A DNA stretch of 64,000 bases, taken from NCBI GenBank assembly GCA_013398955.1, contig VWPU01004879.1, positions 62,001 through 126,000 of the forward strand, given 5' to 3'. Source of the stretch: Callaeas wilsoni. Its lineage: Eukaryota > Chordata > Aves > Passeriformes > Callaeidae. Positions 47,469 to 59,744 of this stretch are shown one piece after another. A program made the position numbers and the translations under genes. Under the pieces are notes generated by a model that saw only the letters and a program-made list of their open reading frames with translations, ran no database searches and was not told the DNA's origin. Numbering within the stretch: position 1 is the stretch's first letter; each line of letters starts with the position of its first letter.

Positions 47469-50400
47469 ATTTTCTGTAAAGGAGAAAGTAGGGGGACTAA
47501 AATGATCTCATATTTAATTGGCTAAAAGCAATTAGAATAAAATAAAATTAAAGCACATCTAGTGGCTACATTTGCCTCCCTGAAAGGACTCTTGCTTGGT
47601 ATTGACCTTGCCATTCTTTTACAACACTGGCTTGTGCAGGAGGTATCTGCTCGTACTATGACATTATGATAAATATTCCTTTCCCCCCAAATTCCCTGTT
47701 TGGGGAGTACCTGGGTGATGGCTAACTCAGTCTGCATTCTGCCAGTAGCAGTGACAAATACTAAATTTTGGAAACAGACACTATTTCACCATGATAGTCT
47801 GTGACGTTGAAAGATTAACAGATTATTTAATCTACACAAGCCATCATTTGGTCAGAAACTGGGAAGGAAAAAACCTCTTCATTAATTCATGGTATTTTTT
47901 GTAGTAACATTCATCATAATGTTCCAATTACCTATTAATGTACATGTCACTCGTGTTATTATAAGATTTGCACTGTAACTCATCATTGATTAACTGGATG
48001 ATCATTTTTAAGTGCTACAGGAATTATACAAAGTAGCTGTCATCTGCTTTCAGCTATGTTTAATTTATGCTCATTACAGTTGCCAAGGATAAATTTTTTG
48101 CAGCATATGCAAATATTATGATGCTCTGTTATTTAATAAATCCAAGTAAATATTTTGACAGTGAAAGATTCAAATGAAAAGAATAGGACTCATGCACAAG
48201 TAATGTAATAAGTTAGAGAGAAAACTATTCCTACCTTCCTGTTAAGTTTAGGCAAATAAAAATAAAAATAAAAATTAAAATTAAAAATAAAATAAAAATT
48301 AAAATTAAAATTAAATTACCCCTTCACATCTGTTACTGCAGTGCTTGGAGGTATTTAAAACTGCAATTAAATCCTAACTTAAAAAATACTCAACATAACA
48401 ATTAAAAAAAAAAATCCAAGCCACCACTGAAAATATTCATATGCAAAGACAGCTATTCATGTTTCATTTACAGAAAATACTATCATATTCCAAAAAAAAT
48501 CTTTGGGACTTTGATTCATCAAAAAAAATTACTAAACCTTCATGTCCCTCAGATGCCAAATGGACTGAGTGTCCTTGTGGTATGCACAACAGAACATAAT
48601 TTGCTACATCCAAAGGAGTTTAATAATATTTTGTGAAATTATACTCAGACATTTCCCCTCTTGTTTATGCTGCTACCTGAGCAGTATTTCTTTGAAAGAA
48701 GTGTTTGAGGATATTCTGCAAGGGCACCTTGGATCAATGAAATGCGACGTTTTACACATCAGAGGGTGCACAGATAGAGGGATAACAAAGAACTTCCCCT
48801 GGATTTGTTACCATACAGGTTAAAGAGACTTTTGATTTTCTTCAGAGCACAAATATTGCCCAAATTTATTAAAAACAAACACTAATGAACTGTAGGAACT
48901 AAGGTCTCTGATGCAGATTTGAATATTGTAAACATATCCAAAAAGAGGGGTTTTTGTACTAAATATTGAGGCATGTCTGAATCTGTCTTGAGCATATAAA
49001 GACAAAGAGATCTGGGTGAAAAATCAAGGCATTTAGTTTCACATTGATGATTTTTTTTCCTCTCTTTGTCTTTTCTTATAATATGGTCCCTAACTGGGAC
49101 TTTGATATTCATGGAAATTAAGAGTTCATGACTAGGGGGTAATGACATGAAACTAGCATCCAGATAGTAGGCAGAAGATGATATAGGTTTTTAGTAAATT
49201 ATAAGTCTTGCAATTAATTCTATTATTCCTTTGCAGTGGATTAAACTACTTAATTTATTCTTCTGCACATGAAAGAGTCTGGTCCATCCATTAATTGTAT
49301 TGCTTCCTCTCATTTTTGATGAACATATGTTCATAATGTTTTGTAATTTGAATTCTGCTTACTTTCTCCCTGATGCAATGGAATTCCATCCATCAAGACT
49401 AGAGGAGTTTTGTTTTTTTCCTTTGAGATGTGGAATCTTTGTTGTCTCTGGAATTGTTTTAGCTATAAGAAATAAATATATTACAAGTTCAGTTTCCTTA
49501 ACTGCTACTTAGAACTGTCGTTTGGTTTCAACTGTAGAAACAGGTGTAATCCTACCATCATCAGAAAGTAACATTTTTAATGTTTTGGAAATAGAAAAAA
49601 AAAATGCTATTTTTTAATGATGTATTCTTCTGACAGATAATGCTTCATTCATTAGGTAGCATCACTATTGAAAGAGCTGGAGAGAACCTCATAATCTATT
49701 AGGAAATGAAACTTGTAGAATTCTCAGAAGATAAAAAGTTCTTTTAAATGGTTCATTTCATTATTTGGACAAGGACAGGCATTGCATTATGTATGACATT
49801 TTGTTCATGAAAGAAGAAAGAAATAGGCTCCAAAGTTTCTGGGGAAAAGCTTAACCTGTATCAAAGTGATTAAAAGAAATGGAAAAAAGTGACTGTGCAA
49901 TGTGCATTTAAGCTAATCTTCTAGAAGAAAATGTTTTATGATTAGCTAATTCTGCTTTTGGGTGCTGGATGGTGACTTAGCTGCATTAAGTCTGATTACT
50001 TTGGAATGCTTTTTCAGATAGTTTAAATGGAAAAGAAAAAACATGAATGGCTGTAAAAAATAACTTACTGCATTTGGACACAAGCTGGTGTTGAATTATT
50101 TAAAAAGGAAATCTATGCCCAATATCAAATGAGAAAAAATAATCCAATTTTATGTATACCAGAAAATGAGAGAGATCTTTTATGAATTATTTTATGAAGA
50201 AAGCTTAAGAACTGATAATCTAAAAGTACCATATGCAAAGTAAGATTAAATTGAAATAATGCTTCTTTAAGTATGTTACTATTACACTGATTTAAGTTGA
50301 CATGGACTTAGTATAAGACCACTTTTTCAATTAATTTATGTATTGTAGATACTTAACTGAATTTAGAAAGAAATACAAACTGTGGTATGGTTATGATTAG

Positions 50401-50924
50401 CAAAATAACAAATCTAGAACTATGGAAAGAACATCTGCAGTTATAATTGCTCTGTGAATGTTAATATTGCCACAAATTCACTGGAGTATCTAAAAGTATA
50501 AAGTTAAAGAGATTACATTCTTTAGATTTGGTTTAATAGAGTCCTACAGAAAAAGTAAATGTTACTCTAGGAGTTGCCTAGAGAGCAACTCCCTATGTAA
50601 TACATGTACATGAGCTTTGAATAAAAAGATGCCTTACTCTGGAACCAGTAAATCCTATAATAAAATACATAGATCACCAAAAGCCATAAAACTCCAACTT
50701 CCATGTTGTGGAGACTAAGGACAGAGGATTGAAAGGAAGTTCAAAGGCTGGACAGCATTGTGGCACTGTGCTATGCTTTTTGTGTTTCCCATTATAAGTC
50801 AAGATGGTTTCTCAGCTGTTCATGGTGGTTTGCTTCTTCCCACATTGTAATATTCACATCTGGTATTATATCAGCATAGTGTAAAAGCTTCCTGTTGTAG
50901 GACTTAAAGATGGATTGAATCTCC
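47469..50924. other. AT-rich non-coding sequence with an A-rich microsatellite
   Basis: No gene or transposon was recognised. The stretch 47880-48180 is complex unique DNA with several homeodomain- and POU-type motifs and is proposed as a conserved non-coding candidate. An AAAAT-type repeat is at 48255-48317. Confidence 0.6.
48255..48317. repeat. (AAAAAT/AAAATT)n microsatellite
   Basis: Alternating ATAAAA and TTAAAA units over about 63 bp form a decayed penta/hexanucleotide repeat. Confidence 0.9.
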
Positions 50925-51203
50925 CATGTAACAAGTGATAGGACAAGAGGAAATGTCCTCAACCTGCACCAGGCGAGGTGTAGATTGGATATTGGGAAAA
51001 ATTTCTTCACTAAAATGGTTGTCAGGTGCTGGAACAGATTGGCCAGGGAAATTGTTGGGTCACCATCCCTGGAGGTATTTAAAAGACGTGTAGTTGTGGC
51101 ACTTAGGGACATGGTTTAGTGGTGCATGTGGCAGTGCTGAGTTAGCAGTTGGACTTGATGATCTTAAAGTTCTTTTCCAACCCAAAATATGATTCTTATA
51201 CCT
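50925..51203 (+). mobile_element. CR1: CR1 LINE, 3' fragment
   Basis: It starts in the 'SDRTRGN' region of ORF2 (GTGATAGGACAAGAGGAAAT). It continues through 'FFTKMVVRCWNRLARE...VGSPSLEVFKRRVVV', then the 3' UTR with GTTGGACTTGATGATCTTAA and TTCCAACCCAA, and stops with a single decayed octamer. It is 5'-truncated to about 280 bp with no coding capacity. Confidence 0.85.
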
Positions 51204-54189
51204 GTTTGCAGGAAACATGTGTTAGCTGTTCCTTCTACTGTTTTTACATTCGTGGGGAAATTTGAAAGCTTTTGATAAAAATGTCAGAACGTATTTGTAT
51301 CTGATAATGTAACATTACAGTAAGAAATATGCCCAGAAGTTTCAAAATGGAATGTATGATTTCTCTTCCTTTCTGTTAATGTTAAAAATTATCTTACACT
51401 TCCTTAAAAATTCTAGATTTTCCAGCTTTTAGTCTCTTATTCTTCTTTTATTTTTTTTTCTCTTACTTTTTCTTTGTTCTATTCAAGGCAGAATCCTAAT
51501 AAGCTCCCCTGTCTTTTCGTTTACTCAGTAAATGTACTGATGACATGATCTGCAGCAGAGTAAAGCTTCCATATTCTTCTAACTGTGGAATTAGCTTCAT
51601 GCCTTGGAGGTTTCCCTTCATATGTACAAAATTGTTTCTTATATTTAATCTCCCAAAATCCTGAAATATTTTGTTTGAAGGTCCAGTGTTTTACTCACAC
51701 TTTTCCAAAACAAAACTTGTACCCAAAGGAAAATATTGTGCCTAAATGTTTGTTCTAGTTAGCTGAACTGCTTACTTTACCCAAATGGAGAGGAAAAGCC
51801 TTCAGTTATAGTGGGCTTAAAATATGAACCTTTTTCATCTATCTTTTAAATAAATGAGTTGGCACAGAGCTGTTTCTATTTTAATAACAAAAAAGAGCAA
51901 ATGTTCAGATAGCGACTCGGAGGAACTGACTCAGTATTAAAAAAAAAAAAAAGATATGAAAGAAAAATATATTAACTTTGCTTTCATGATTTACTTATTG
52001 CAAACTGGAAATTGCAGTTTTAACTTACATTAACCAGGTTTCAAGCTTTTTTTTTAAAAAAAAAGATGTGTATTTATAGCTATGAATGATTATCCTCCAT
52101 TTTCTGTTATTAAATTAGTTTCTAAGATGACATGACATATTCTAAAGCTGTGCACTATTAACAAAAGAGAAAGATTTCTGAGTGTAGACTGATGTGCAGT
52201 AGAGATATAAAATGACAATCTTTTCTTTTATAAAAGATAAGTAGTCTTGTTTGTCTGCAGTCTGAACACTTAAAATATAAAATAAAAATTGCCCATCCTC
52301 AAAAAACACTGACTACACTAGATTATTACATGAAAGTTTTAAATTAATTTTTGTAATGTCTCATGTGAAATATCCTAACTTTATCTGTCAGTTTTCAATG
52401 AAGACTCTAATTTGCTTTTATGTGAAAAGCCCCTCCTGTATTAGTAAGAAGACAGCTGCTAGAGGTGTGTTCTATTATAAGATAATAATACTTCTGAGAG
52501 AAAAGAGACACTTCGAGTAACTGTACCTTGAAATGTTTCAGGAGTCTGATCTGTAATCAACAAAGTTTGCATAAAATATGTATGAAAATAATAACACCCA
52601 CAGAAAGGAACTGTCTGGGAACTTTACAAATTACATGCTTCTGGAAACATTTGCTACATATAATATGTTCAGCATTTTTTAATTAATTAAACAATTTTTC
52701 CTATCTGCTGAGAAGTTAGTGTCCAAAACTCTTAGCTCAAAACCATTATCACTTAAAAAAGGAAATAACCAAATAAATCTAGGTGCAATTTTACTGTGTA
52801 ATCTACACTATATTCCCATGATCTCTAAATGCAAAAGAAAACAGAAGTCCCTCTAAAGTTTTCAAAAGGAGGTAGCTTGGACCAGCAATAAATAAATAAA
52901 CCAAGAATTTTTAAGACCGAAAAGGATGCTAGTATGCAATATTTATAACACTTATTGAATTATCAGAGTAAAACACATGTCTCATACAGCTCTCATACTT
53001 GTTTTTTTATCCTATATTGAGATGCAAATGAAAAGGAGAATAGGATGAGATGTCATTATATAATTAGACCACTCACATATTAATTTTGATATAAACACAC
53101 ATATGATATTCTCAAAGTTTTTCTTGAAAAGTGTGAGTAAAGGAGGAAGATCTCGAGTAACTAATTTAGCAGATCATTTAACTATTTTGTGTAACAGTTT
53201 CAACACTATTGAATTTTACCTCCAATTCCAACAGGAAGTTGAGTGTTTGAAAATGTCTGCTATGCAGGAAGTAGTGATTTGAAGTATTTCCTAATATATA
53301 GGCTGTTTACACATCTGACATCCTTGGTTCTCAATACTTTCATTTGGCTACCTGATTTTTTTATCAAACTCATCCCTCCTTCTCTTCCTTGGTGTAATAC
53401 TGTGCTAGTACCAGTTTTGTGGAACATTTCCATTGTTGTAACAAATGAAGACTTTTTTTATAGGTAGAAATTGTTGACTTTTTTTATAGAAGATGAGAAC
53501 TATCCCTGAAATATGCTGAAAGATTTTTCATACAAACCTGTAGGGAATTGCATTATGAGTAACATGTAGGCAGCTGGCTGTAAGTATTACTATGACACTT
53601 TCTAAAGGAAATTCTTGAGATATTGCAATTTTCATTAAAAAATGCCCTACAGTGTAGAAAATTGAATTCATAGGTATTCAAGAGCACACTAGATAGTATC
53701 ATTCCCTTCCAGTCCCATGAGATTCTCATGGTGGCACAAATAGAATAATTCAATTTTGATAATTATAGACCAGATCTTCTTGGCAGGAAAGTCACAATGA
53801 GAAACTATACATTTTGCAAACCATTAAATTATAATCCTTCTTTCCATTGAAAATTAGGTTATCTAGTTTTGATTTTTAACTCTAGACTCTGTGTGGACTA
53901 TTTTTATCAACATAAAACATGCATTGAATATCATGTATACCCAAACATTTATTCTCCAATAGAACATAGCTGTTTTGAAAACTCTTGACATGTACAATAC
54001 CTATAGTTCAAACAACTGCCAGTGCCTCACATCCTGGGTGAATTTTTCAGGTTATCAGACACTGTAAAAGCGTCTAAGCAAAATGATTGCAGAATATACC
54101 ATTCTTAGTATAAAGAAATCCTAGTAACTTCTCAGTGAAGCTGAAGAAAATGTAAGTGACTCAGGTGAGAAATAAACAGACACACCATT
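51204..54189. other. AT-rich non-coding sequence
   Basis: No gene or transposon was recognised. A perfect 20-bp T9/A9 palindrome lies at 52046-52065. The frame at 53243-53467 is unrecognised. Confidence 0.6.
52046..52065. repeat. Perfect 20-bp palindrome C-T9-A9-G
   Basis: The sequence is exactly self-complementary and could extrude as a small cruciform. It is homopolymer-based, so length polymorphism is likely. Confidence 0.9.
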
Positions 54190-54510
54190 ACAGGCTGAGG
54201 CATAACTGTGCAAAGCAGCTTTGCAGAGAAGCTGCTAGAGACTGTGGAAAAAAGTTAATCATAAGCCAGCAGTGTATCCCAGTGCCAAAGGTGGCCTATG
54301 GTGTCATGGAATGCATTAAGCAGAGAGATGCCAGCAACACTTGTGAGATACACCTGGAGTGCTGTGTCCGTGTGTGCGTTTCTGCTATGAGAAAGATGTG
54401 GAATGAGTTCAGTGAAGGGCCACAAAGCTGAGAAAGGGATTGGGTTATTTTTCATAGAAAAAAAAGCTGAGAGAGTTGGAGAAGACAAAGCAGGTCTCCA
54501 GGACATTCTA
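54190..54510 (+). mobile_element. CR1: CR1 LINE, diverged ORF2 fragment
   Basis: Landmarks in order: a decayed GCCAGCAGTGT...CCAGTGCCAAAGG, then GAATGCATTAAGCAG, then AGATGCCAGCAAC. After these come CACCTGGAGTGCTGTGTCC, GAGTTCAGTGAAGGGCCACAA, and finally GAGAGAGTTGGAG. These follow the 'MSQQCAL...GCIKRSIASR...HLEYCVQ...QRRATK...LRELG' order of CR1 ORF2, with short deletions. There is no 3' tail. It is an older, heavily mutated copy. Confidence 0.7.
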
Positions 54511-54532
54511 GTAATATTTTACCTAATATAGT

Positions 54533-54562
54533 ATATTAGTGAATATAATATTAGTGAATATA
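54533..54562. repeat. Perfect 15-bp tandem duplication
   Basis: ATATTAGTGAATATA is present twice head to tail, just downstream of the CR1 fragment that ends near 54510. Confidence 0.95.
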
Positions 54563-55554
54563 ACTTCTGTTAAGCAGTATAAATGGATCCTTTGTCTTTT
54601 CAAAGTAGATGTTTTTCTGTAATTGTGATTTTTACAAAAAACTCTGTGCATACCTGCACAAAATTTAGGAAATTGAATCAGAACATTTTTGGTTGCAGCA
54701 ATGTTACTCCTTTCTAACCACCTTAATACAAAAAATGTTGGTTTCATTGGATATTCTTTAAAGGACACCTAGGACCCTGAAATTAATGGCAGCAGCAACA
54801 AAACCAACAGGTTTTCCATGTAGATGTCTGCAGACAGAAGAAAATCTTGGCAAAGATCACAGTCAAGTAGTGCTGCTGTCAGGGATTGCCCCTGAAAGTA
54901 ATTTTTTTTTCTCATTTCCAGTTGTTTTTTTGGCAGTTGCTGGCAAATATCTGTGCCAGGAAGAACACTGTGAGAGAAAATGAAGTACTCTGACAAAATT
55001 AGAGATGGATAAGTGCCAACATATGTCTGCTTATTGAGGATTGAGGGAACTACTGTGCTGGCACATAACAACATAGCATTACACCGAAAACATTTACAAA
55101 GAGAAAAAGCCAAGACAGAAAAAAAGTATTATAAAGGCAGTCCGCCAGTTATTTTAATATGATTTAATTTGCTAATTGAGAAAAATGCTGGTGCAATTTA
55201 TTCAGCTTGAACATGCTACTGCATCTTACCAGTCCTGCAGAAAAAAGACTCTCTATTTGAACCATATGAGTGCTATTAACTTGAAAAAAAATTATGATTT
55301 CTCATTTTGATACAAACAAAGTTTCAATACCTAATGATCAATATTCAAGATGTGTAACTTATTTAGCTACATTTTATACCATTTTTGCCCAAGGTTATTT
55401 CCTGTCATTTTGGCTTCCAATTTGCTAGGTGACATCCAGATATGTTGAAATCAGTGAGGAACAAATGTGTCATATGCTTCCAAGTTCAGCAAAGAAAATT
55501 CCTCCTGTATTCACATATGCTGGGAATAACTGGCTGCAGAGCATATCTTCAGAA
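54563..55554. other. AT-rich non-coding sequence
   Basis: Unique sequence between two CR1 fragments. Open frames on both strands at 54769-55113 are unrecognised and treated as chance. Confidence 0.55.
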
Positions 55555-55840
55555 AAAAAAAGGGCCCAGGGGTTCTGGTTGAGAATGAGTTGAATGTGAG
55601 GCAGAAGTGCACCATCATTGTGATGGAAGTTCACCGGGTTTTGAACTGCAATTGGTGGCAATTTGCAACAAAGAAAATTCCAGGTAGTAATGAAGAAAAA
55701 TGTCTTCACCTTGAAAATTACTCAGCCCTGGAACAGGTACCATAAAGAGGCTGTGATATTTTCATCCTTAGTGACTTCCAAAACTTGACTCCAAAAAGCC
55801 CTGAGCAACCTGCTTTAACAAGGAGGTTAGGGTTCGTCTG
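55555..55840 (+). mobile_element. CR1: CR1 LINE, diverged and internally deleted
   Basis: The left part matches the 'LGVLVDN.LN.RQKC' region (GGGGTTCTGGTTGAGAATGA). It then jumps to 'KNVFTLKITQPWNRYHKEAVIFSSLVTSKT', equivalent to the C-terminal 'FFTLRVVRHWNRLPREAVDAPSL' block. It ends with CTGAGCAACCTGCTTTAACA, where CR1 usually has GAGCAACCTGRTCTAGT. The octamer tail is not present. Confidence 0.7.
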
Positions 55841-58800
55841 GGGAGAAGCTTGCATTAGAAGACTTCTTGCAAAAAAAATCTATATTTTTCCATGGTTGTA
55901 TATAAAATCTTACACTACAGATAATTTAATCTTTCTCTAATGTGGAAATCTACTTTATTTTAATTCTGATATTAATTTTCTTACTGATTATTTTGATAAT
56001 ATCAGCCCACTTTCTTAAAATAGTGTTCTGTTGTAACTTTATTTACTGATTTGAAGGTTCTTTTTTCTTTACTGAATAAATTCAGAAAGTTTGAATAATA
56101 GAATTAAAGAATAAGGCATTTTGTTAAAGGCTTTTTCCACTATCTTTGTCACCAGGTGCCTTGTCCCACTGAGCTCTTAAACTTCCTTCTTGTCAAGATT
56201 CCCTAAGGAAATCTTTCATGTTACCCTTCACCTTCTTTGTATCCCTTCCATGTAGCAAGTCCCAGCTTCGAATCACTATATATTTCCTTTTCATGTCTCA
56301 GCTCTGTCAAGAGCTCCATGTTATCCATGCACAGCTTCTGCCTTGCCTGCTTGATATTTTGACCATTGGAATGGACCATTCTTATTCTCTAGAAAGCTAC
56401 ACTTAAAGGGCAACAAATAAGTAAACTAGGCCCAGGTTATAAACCACTATTTGCTTTATTTTTTTACGCAGTGATTACCCACATTTTCTAAAATTTTTTA
56501 GGCATTTTAATTAATATTTGACCAATTTAAATGTTTAGTTTTATTATATTATTTATTAATTGATCTGATTTTTCTTAGAGAATTTAGAACCTTCAGCTAA
56601 GTACTTTGAATAAATAAATGCATTTATAAGCCTTGTGCACTAAATATTAATAAAGCAGAATGCATGATTGCCTCCAGAACCATAAGTAAATAGAAAATAA
56701 TTCATGGGGACACCTCACAAATTTATCTGCCCCAGCTTACTGCTCCTAAACATAGAATATGAAACTGGTAGATGCTTGTCTTGTTTTTAATAGTATTCAG
56801 TCACTCATATTCCAGTGCTTCCCCTGCCCTACAGCTCATTTCATTTTTCTTAAATTTTTAATAGAATTGAGTCAGCCATATTGCAGTGCTTCCCCTGCCA
56901 TACAGGTAATTTTTCTTAAATTTTAGCTCATTTCTTTTTGTTCTATACCTCATAGACATGGAGAACATTTATTTTTGTGACAACCCTTAGCATTGTTATT
57001 GTATACCTTCAAGTTTGCTCCTTTCTAAATGAACGAAACTAATTCAGTCTTTTTTTCTGGAGATTTTTTTTCTGGGTAGCTTGTCACTATTACTGCTCTC
57101 TTCTTCATTTACTACCTAAAGAAGGAGTCATTCTCCTCAGTTACTGGGGCTAGAATTAATGAGCGTTTAGTTCCTAAGAATATCACCAAAACTGAGTGTG
57201 ACTAGAGAGCCTGTGCAGGGCAGGTAGAGAATTGGTATTTCAGTCAAAACAGAAGTGATTTTTCAATGCTAGTCAGGAAGTCTAGTCTTGTATAAAAGTG
57301 TTAGGGAACGTGCTTAAATCCTGGTGTCATCCAGGGAGTTTAACAATGATTATTCTGGAGAAAAAAAAGTAAGATGAGCATGATATTCTGCCTAGTGGAA
57401 TATTAATAAAAGGTGACATATTATGGAGCCATAAGAAAAAAAAGGGGGGGATCTCATTATTGCATTCAGTGTGGTGTTTCCTCCCTGTATGGGAAGAAGT
57501 TTTAGAATTGCATACAGGTTCTTGGAAAAGCTTTATTTGGACTCAAACATATAGTTCTGCTGTTCTGGTAAATAAACTTAGGACATGAGTGCAAGGAAGA
57601 GCCACCACAATAATAGAAGTACCTCTCATCTTATACTGCAATATTAGAGAGTATCTGAAAAAAATTCTAGTGATTGTAAACTCTGGGAAAGGTAAAAATA
57701 GCTTCCAAATTAAAGAGTGCTAGTGATACAGTTATAAGTAACAAATAAGGAGATGTTGATCATCAATATATCTATAATAAAAGGAAATTCATAGCCATTT
57801 GACCAGAAAGAATTTGGAATGAAGTTTTATAAAGGAAGAATAATGGAGAGAAACATTTTTACTTCTAATATTGAGATTAATAAATATATGGAAAAAGGGG
57901 AAGATTTGGTGTCTCAGTATCAGGGACTATGCTCAGTGATCCACATAGTCACTCTTACTTTGTGCAGGAGCTGTTCCATGACGGCCTCCCTGCCTTTCTC
58001 TTCGTAGTATCAGGGAAGAAGTTGTCAGACTTATATTCCTGACACTACATGATTCCTTGTGTGTGTAGGAAGAGCAACTGAAAGGTGTACTTCTGGCCAG
58101 AGAAGCAGAGGACAGGACAGTTTTCCTGTGCCAGGGAATGGTTCTGGTCACACTATATGTAGTAGCATAAACATACCCTATATTTCTTAATTTCTGATAT
58201 ATAATTATTTAATAAAGACTACTGCTCTCATGCTACTTATATGTATAACAGCAGTAATATGATATATTTTATCATTATTATTTGGGAGGGGAAAGACGTA
58301 TGCTTGAGCATCTAGGGAAGAGAGGTACCTTAGGACTGCTTATCATGCTGAGGAGGAGATAGTCAAGTATCCATTTGAGCCATGGTCCAGGCCAAAGTGC
58401 CATGAACCAGTTCTAAGTCCAACAGAGGATTGCAACTGAGATAGGATTTCACACCCTAAAGACAATGTGTAAAACATTACCGTACTGAATTTTATTGAGC
58501 GTTTATAAAATCTTGGAGCTTGATACATTTACTGACATTTAACATGATTTATTCTACAGGTTTTTGTATCTGTAATCATGTTTTAACTAGGGAATAGTAG
58601 TCAGTAGCATAGATTTTATTATGCAATTTTCTTCCCCCTTGTTGCCGTATAACAAAGTACAAAGATTCTAAGGAACCTGATCTGGTGTAGAATGTATTCT
58701 CTTATCTTCATCTGTTTCTGTTGTCAGTATTTTTTTGTGTTATATTAAATTTATCCAGCTTTTATCATGTGAGGTTGGCTGTCTCTGTTTTTAAAATTAA

Positions 58801-59744
58801 CTTTAGGAATTTTAATGCTCAGTGCCATGTTGCATGTATCCCAATTTATATGATTTATGCAAACAAATTTAGGATTTATTTATATTTTATTATTCATGCG
58901 GGCTGTGAAGGTATATCTATATGCTTATACTATTCTCTTAGTCATATTGTTATGCACAACAGCATTAAGCACTCATATGCTTTTGGGTGTACCAGGAGCT
59001 ATCTCATCAAGCTAATAATTAGACATTAGGGATAAATTCCTGTCTCCATGGCCTGAAGCTCCAACATATTATTTAAAATTATACCAGAGATGGTTTACAG
59101 GCATCTGCTCCTTTTGAAAGTGAGAGTAGATTTGCTATAATGTACATATTGGAGAAAAAGCTAGAGTACAAAGTGATTTCTCTCACTCACTGCAGCTTTT
59201 GGCAGTTGAAGATGCTGTAAATGAAAGGAAAAAGAGATAGGGAGTATTTATGCAGCAATCAGAAACTGGTATAAGTAGAAAAACATATTTGATTGGCATG
59301 CTGCACAGCATGTATAGGCATGAGTACAGTACATTGGGTTCACATGAAAAGAAAAAAGGTATTACTTTTTGCTTGCAATGATGCCTGGAGCAAGAAAAGT
59401 CATAACTTAAATATCTACCATAAATACAAGGGTATTTTAACATGCAAATACCAAACAATGAAAATCTAGGTTTTTTACAGTTGAAATAAATGATGTAGAA
59501 CTTATTCTGCATATTTTTATTTTGTCATGTTATTGTCTTGTGCCATATAGCAATTACTTCATTATTAGATTATTTGATTCTTTGTTTCTTAATTTAACTT
59601 AGAACACACACATTGCAGTAATCTATACAGTTATAGACCATGTTCTCAATTTTTTGTGTAATTCTACAAATACTTGTAAGTACAAAAAATAAACATATAT
59701 ATAATCTTACATGGACGTTCATACATGCACACGTTACTAAGTCA
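55841..59744. other. AT-rich non-coding sequence
   Basis: Nearly 4 kb of AT-rich DNA. A 71-bp tandem duplication (56784-56925) is listed separately. The segment 57440-57700 has a faint CR1/L3 flavour but is too diverged to call. The frames at 58721-59029 and 59183-59512 (102 and 109 codons) are unrecognised. Confidence 0.55.
56784..56925 (+). repeat. 71-bp tandem duplication, two diverged copies
   Basis: Both copies begin TTTTTAATAG, share CAGTGCTTCCCCTGCC and end near TTTTTCTTAAATTTT. They differ by several substitutions and a small shift of the CTCATTTC block. The divergence indicates the duplication is not recent. Confidence 0.85.

Noticed and set aside
57440..57700. Possible very old CR1/L3 fragment
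   Set aside because: A few words look CR1-like, such as GGAAGAGCCACCACAA, but no continuous motif order could be followed.
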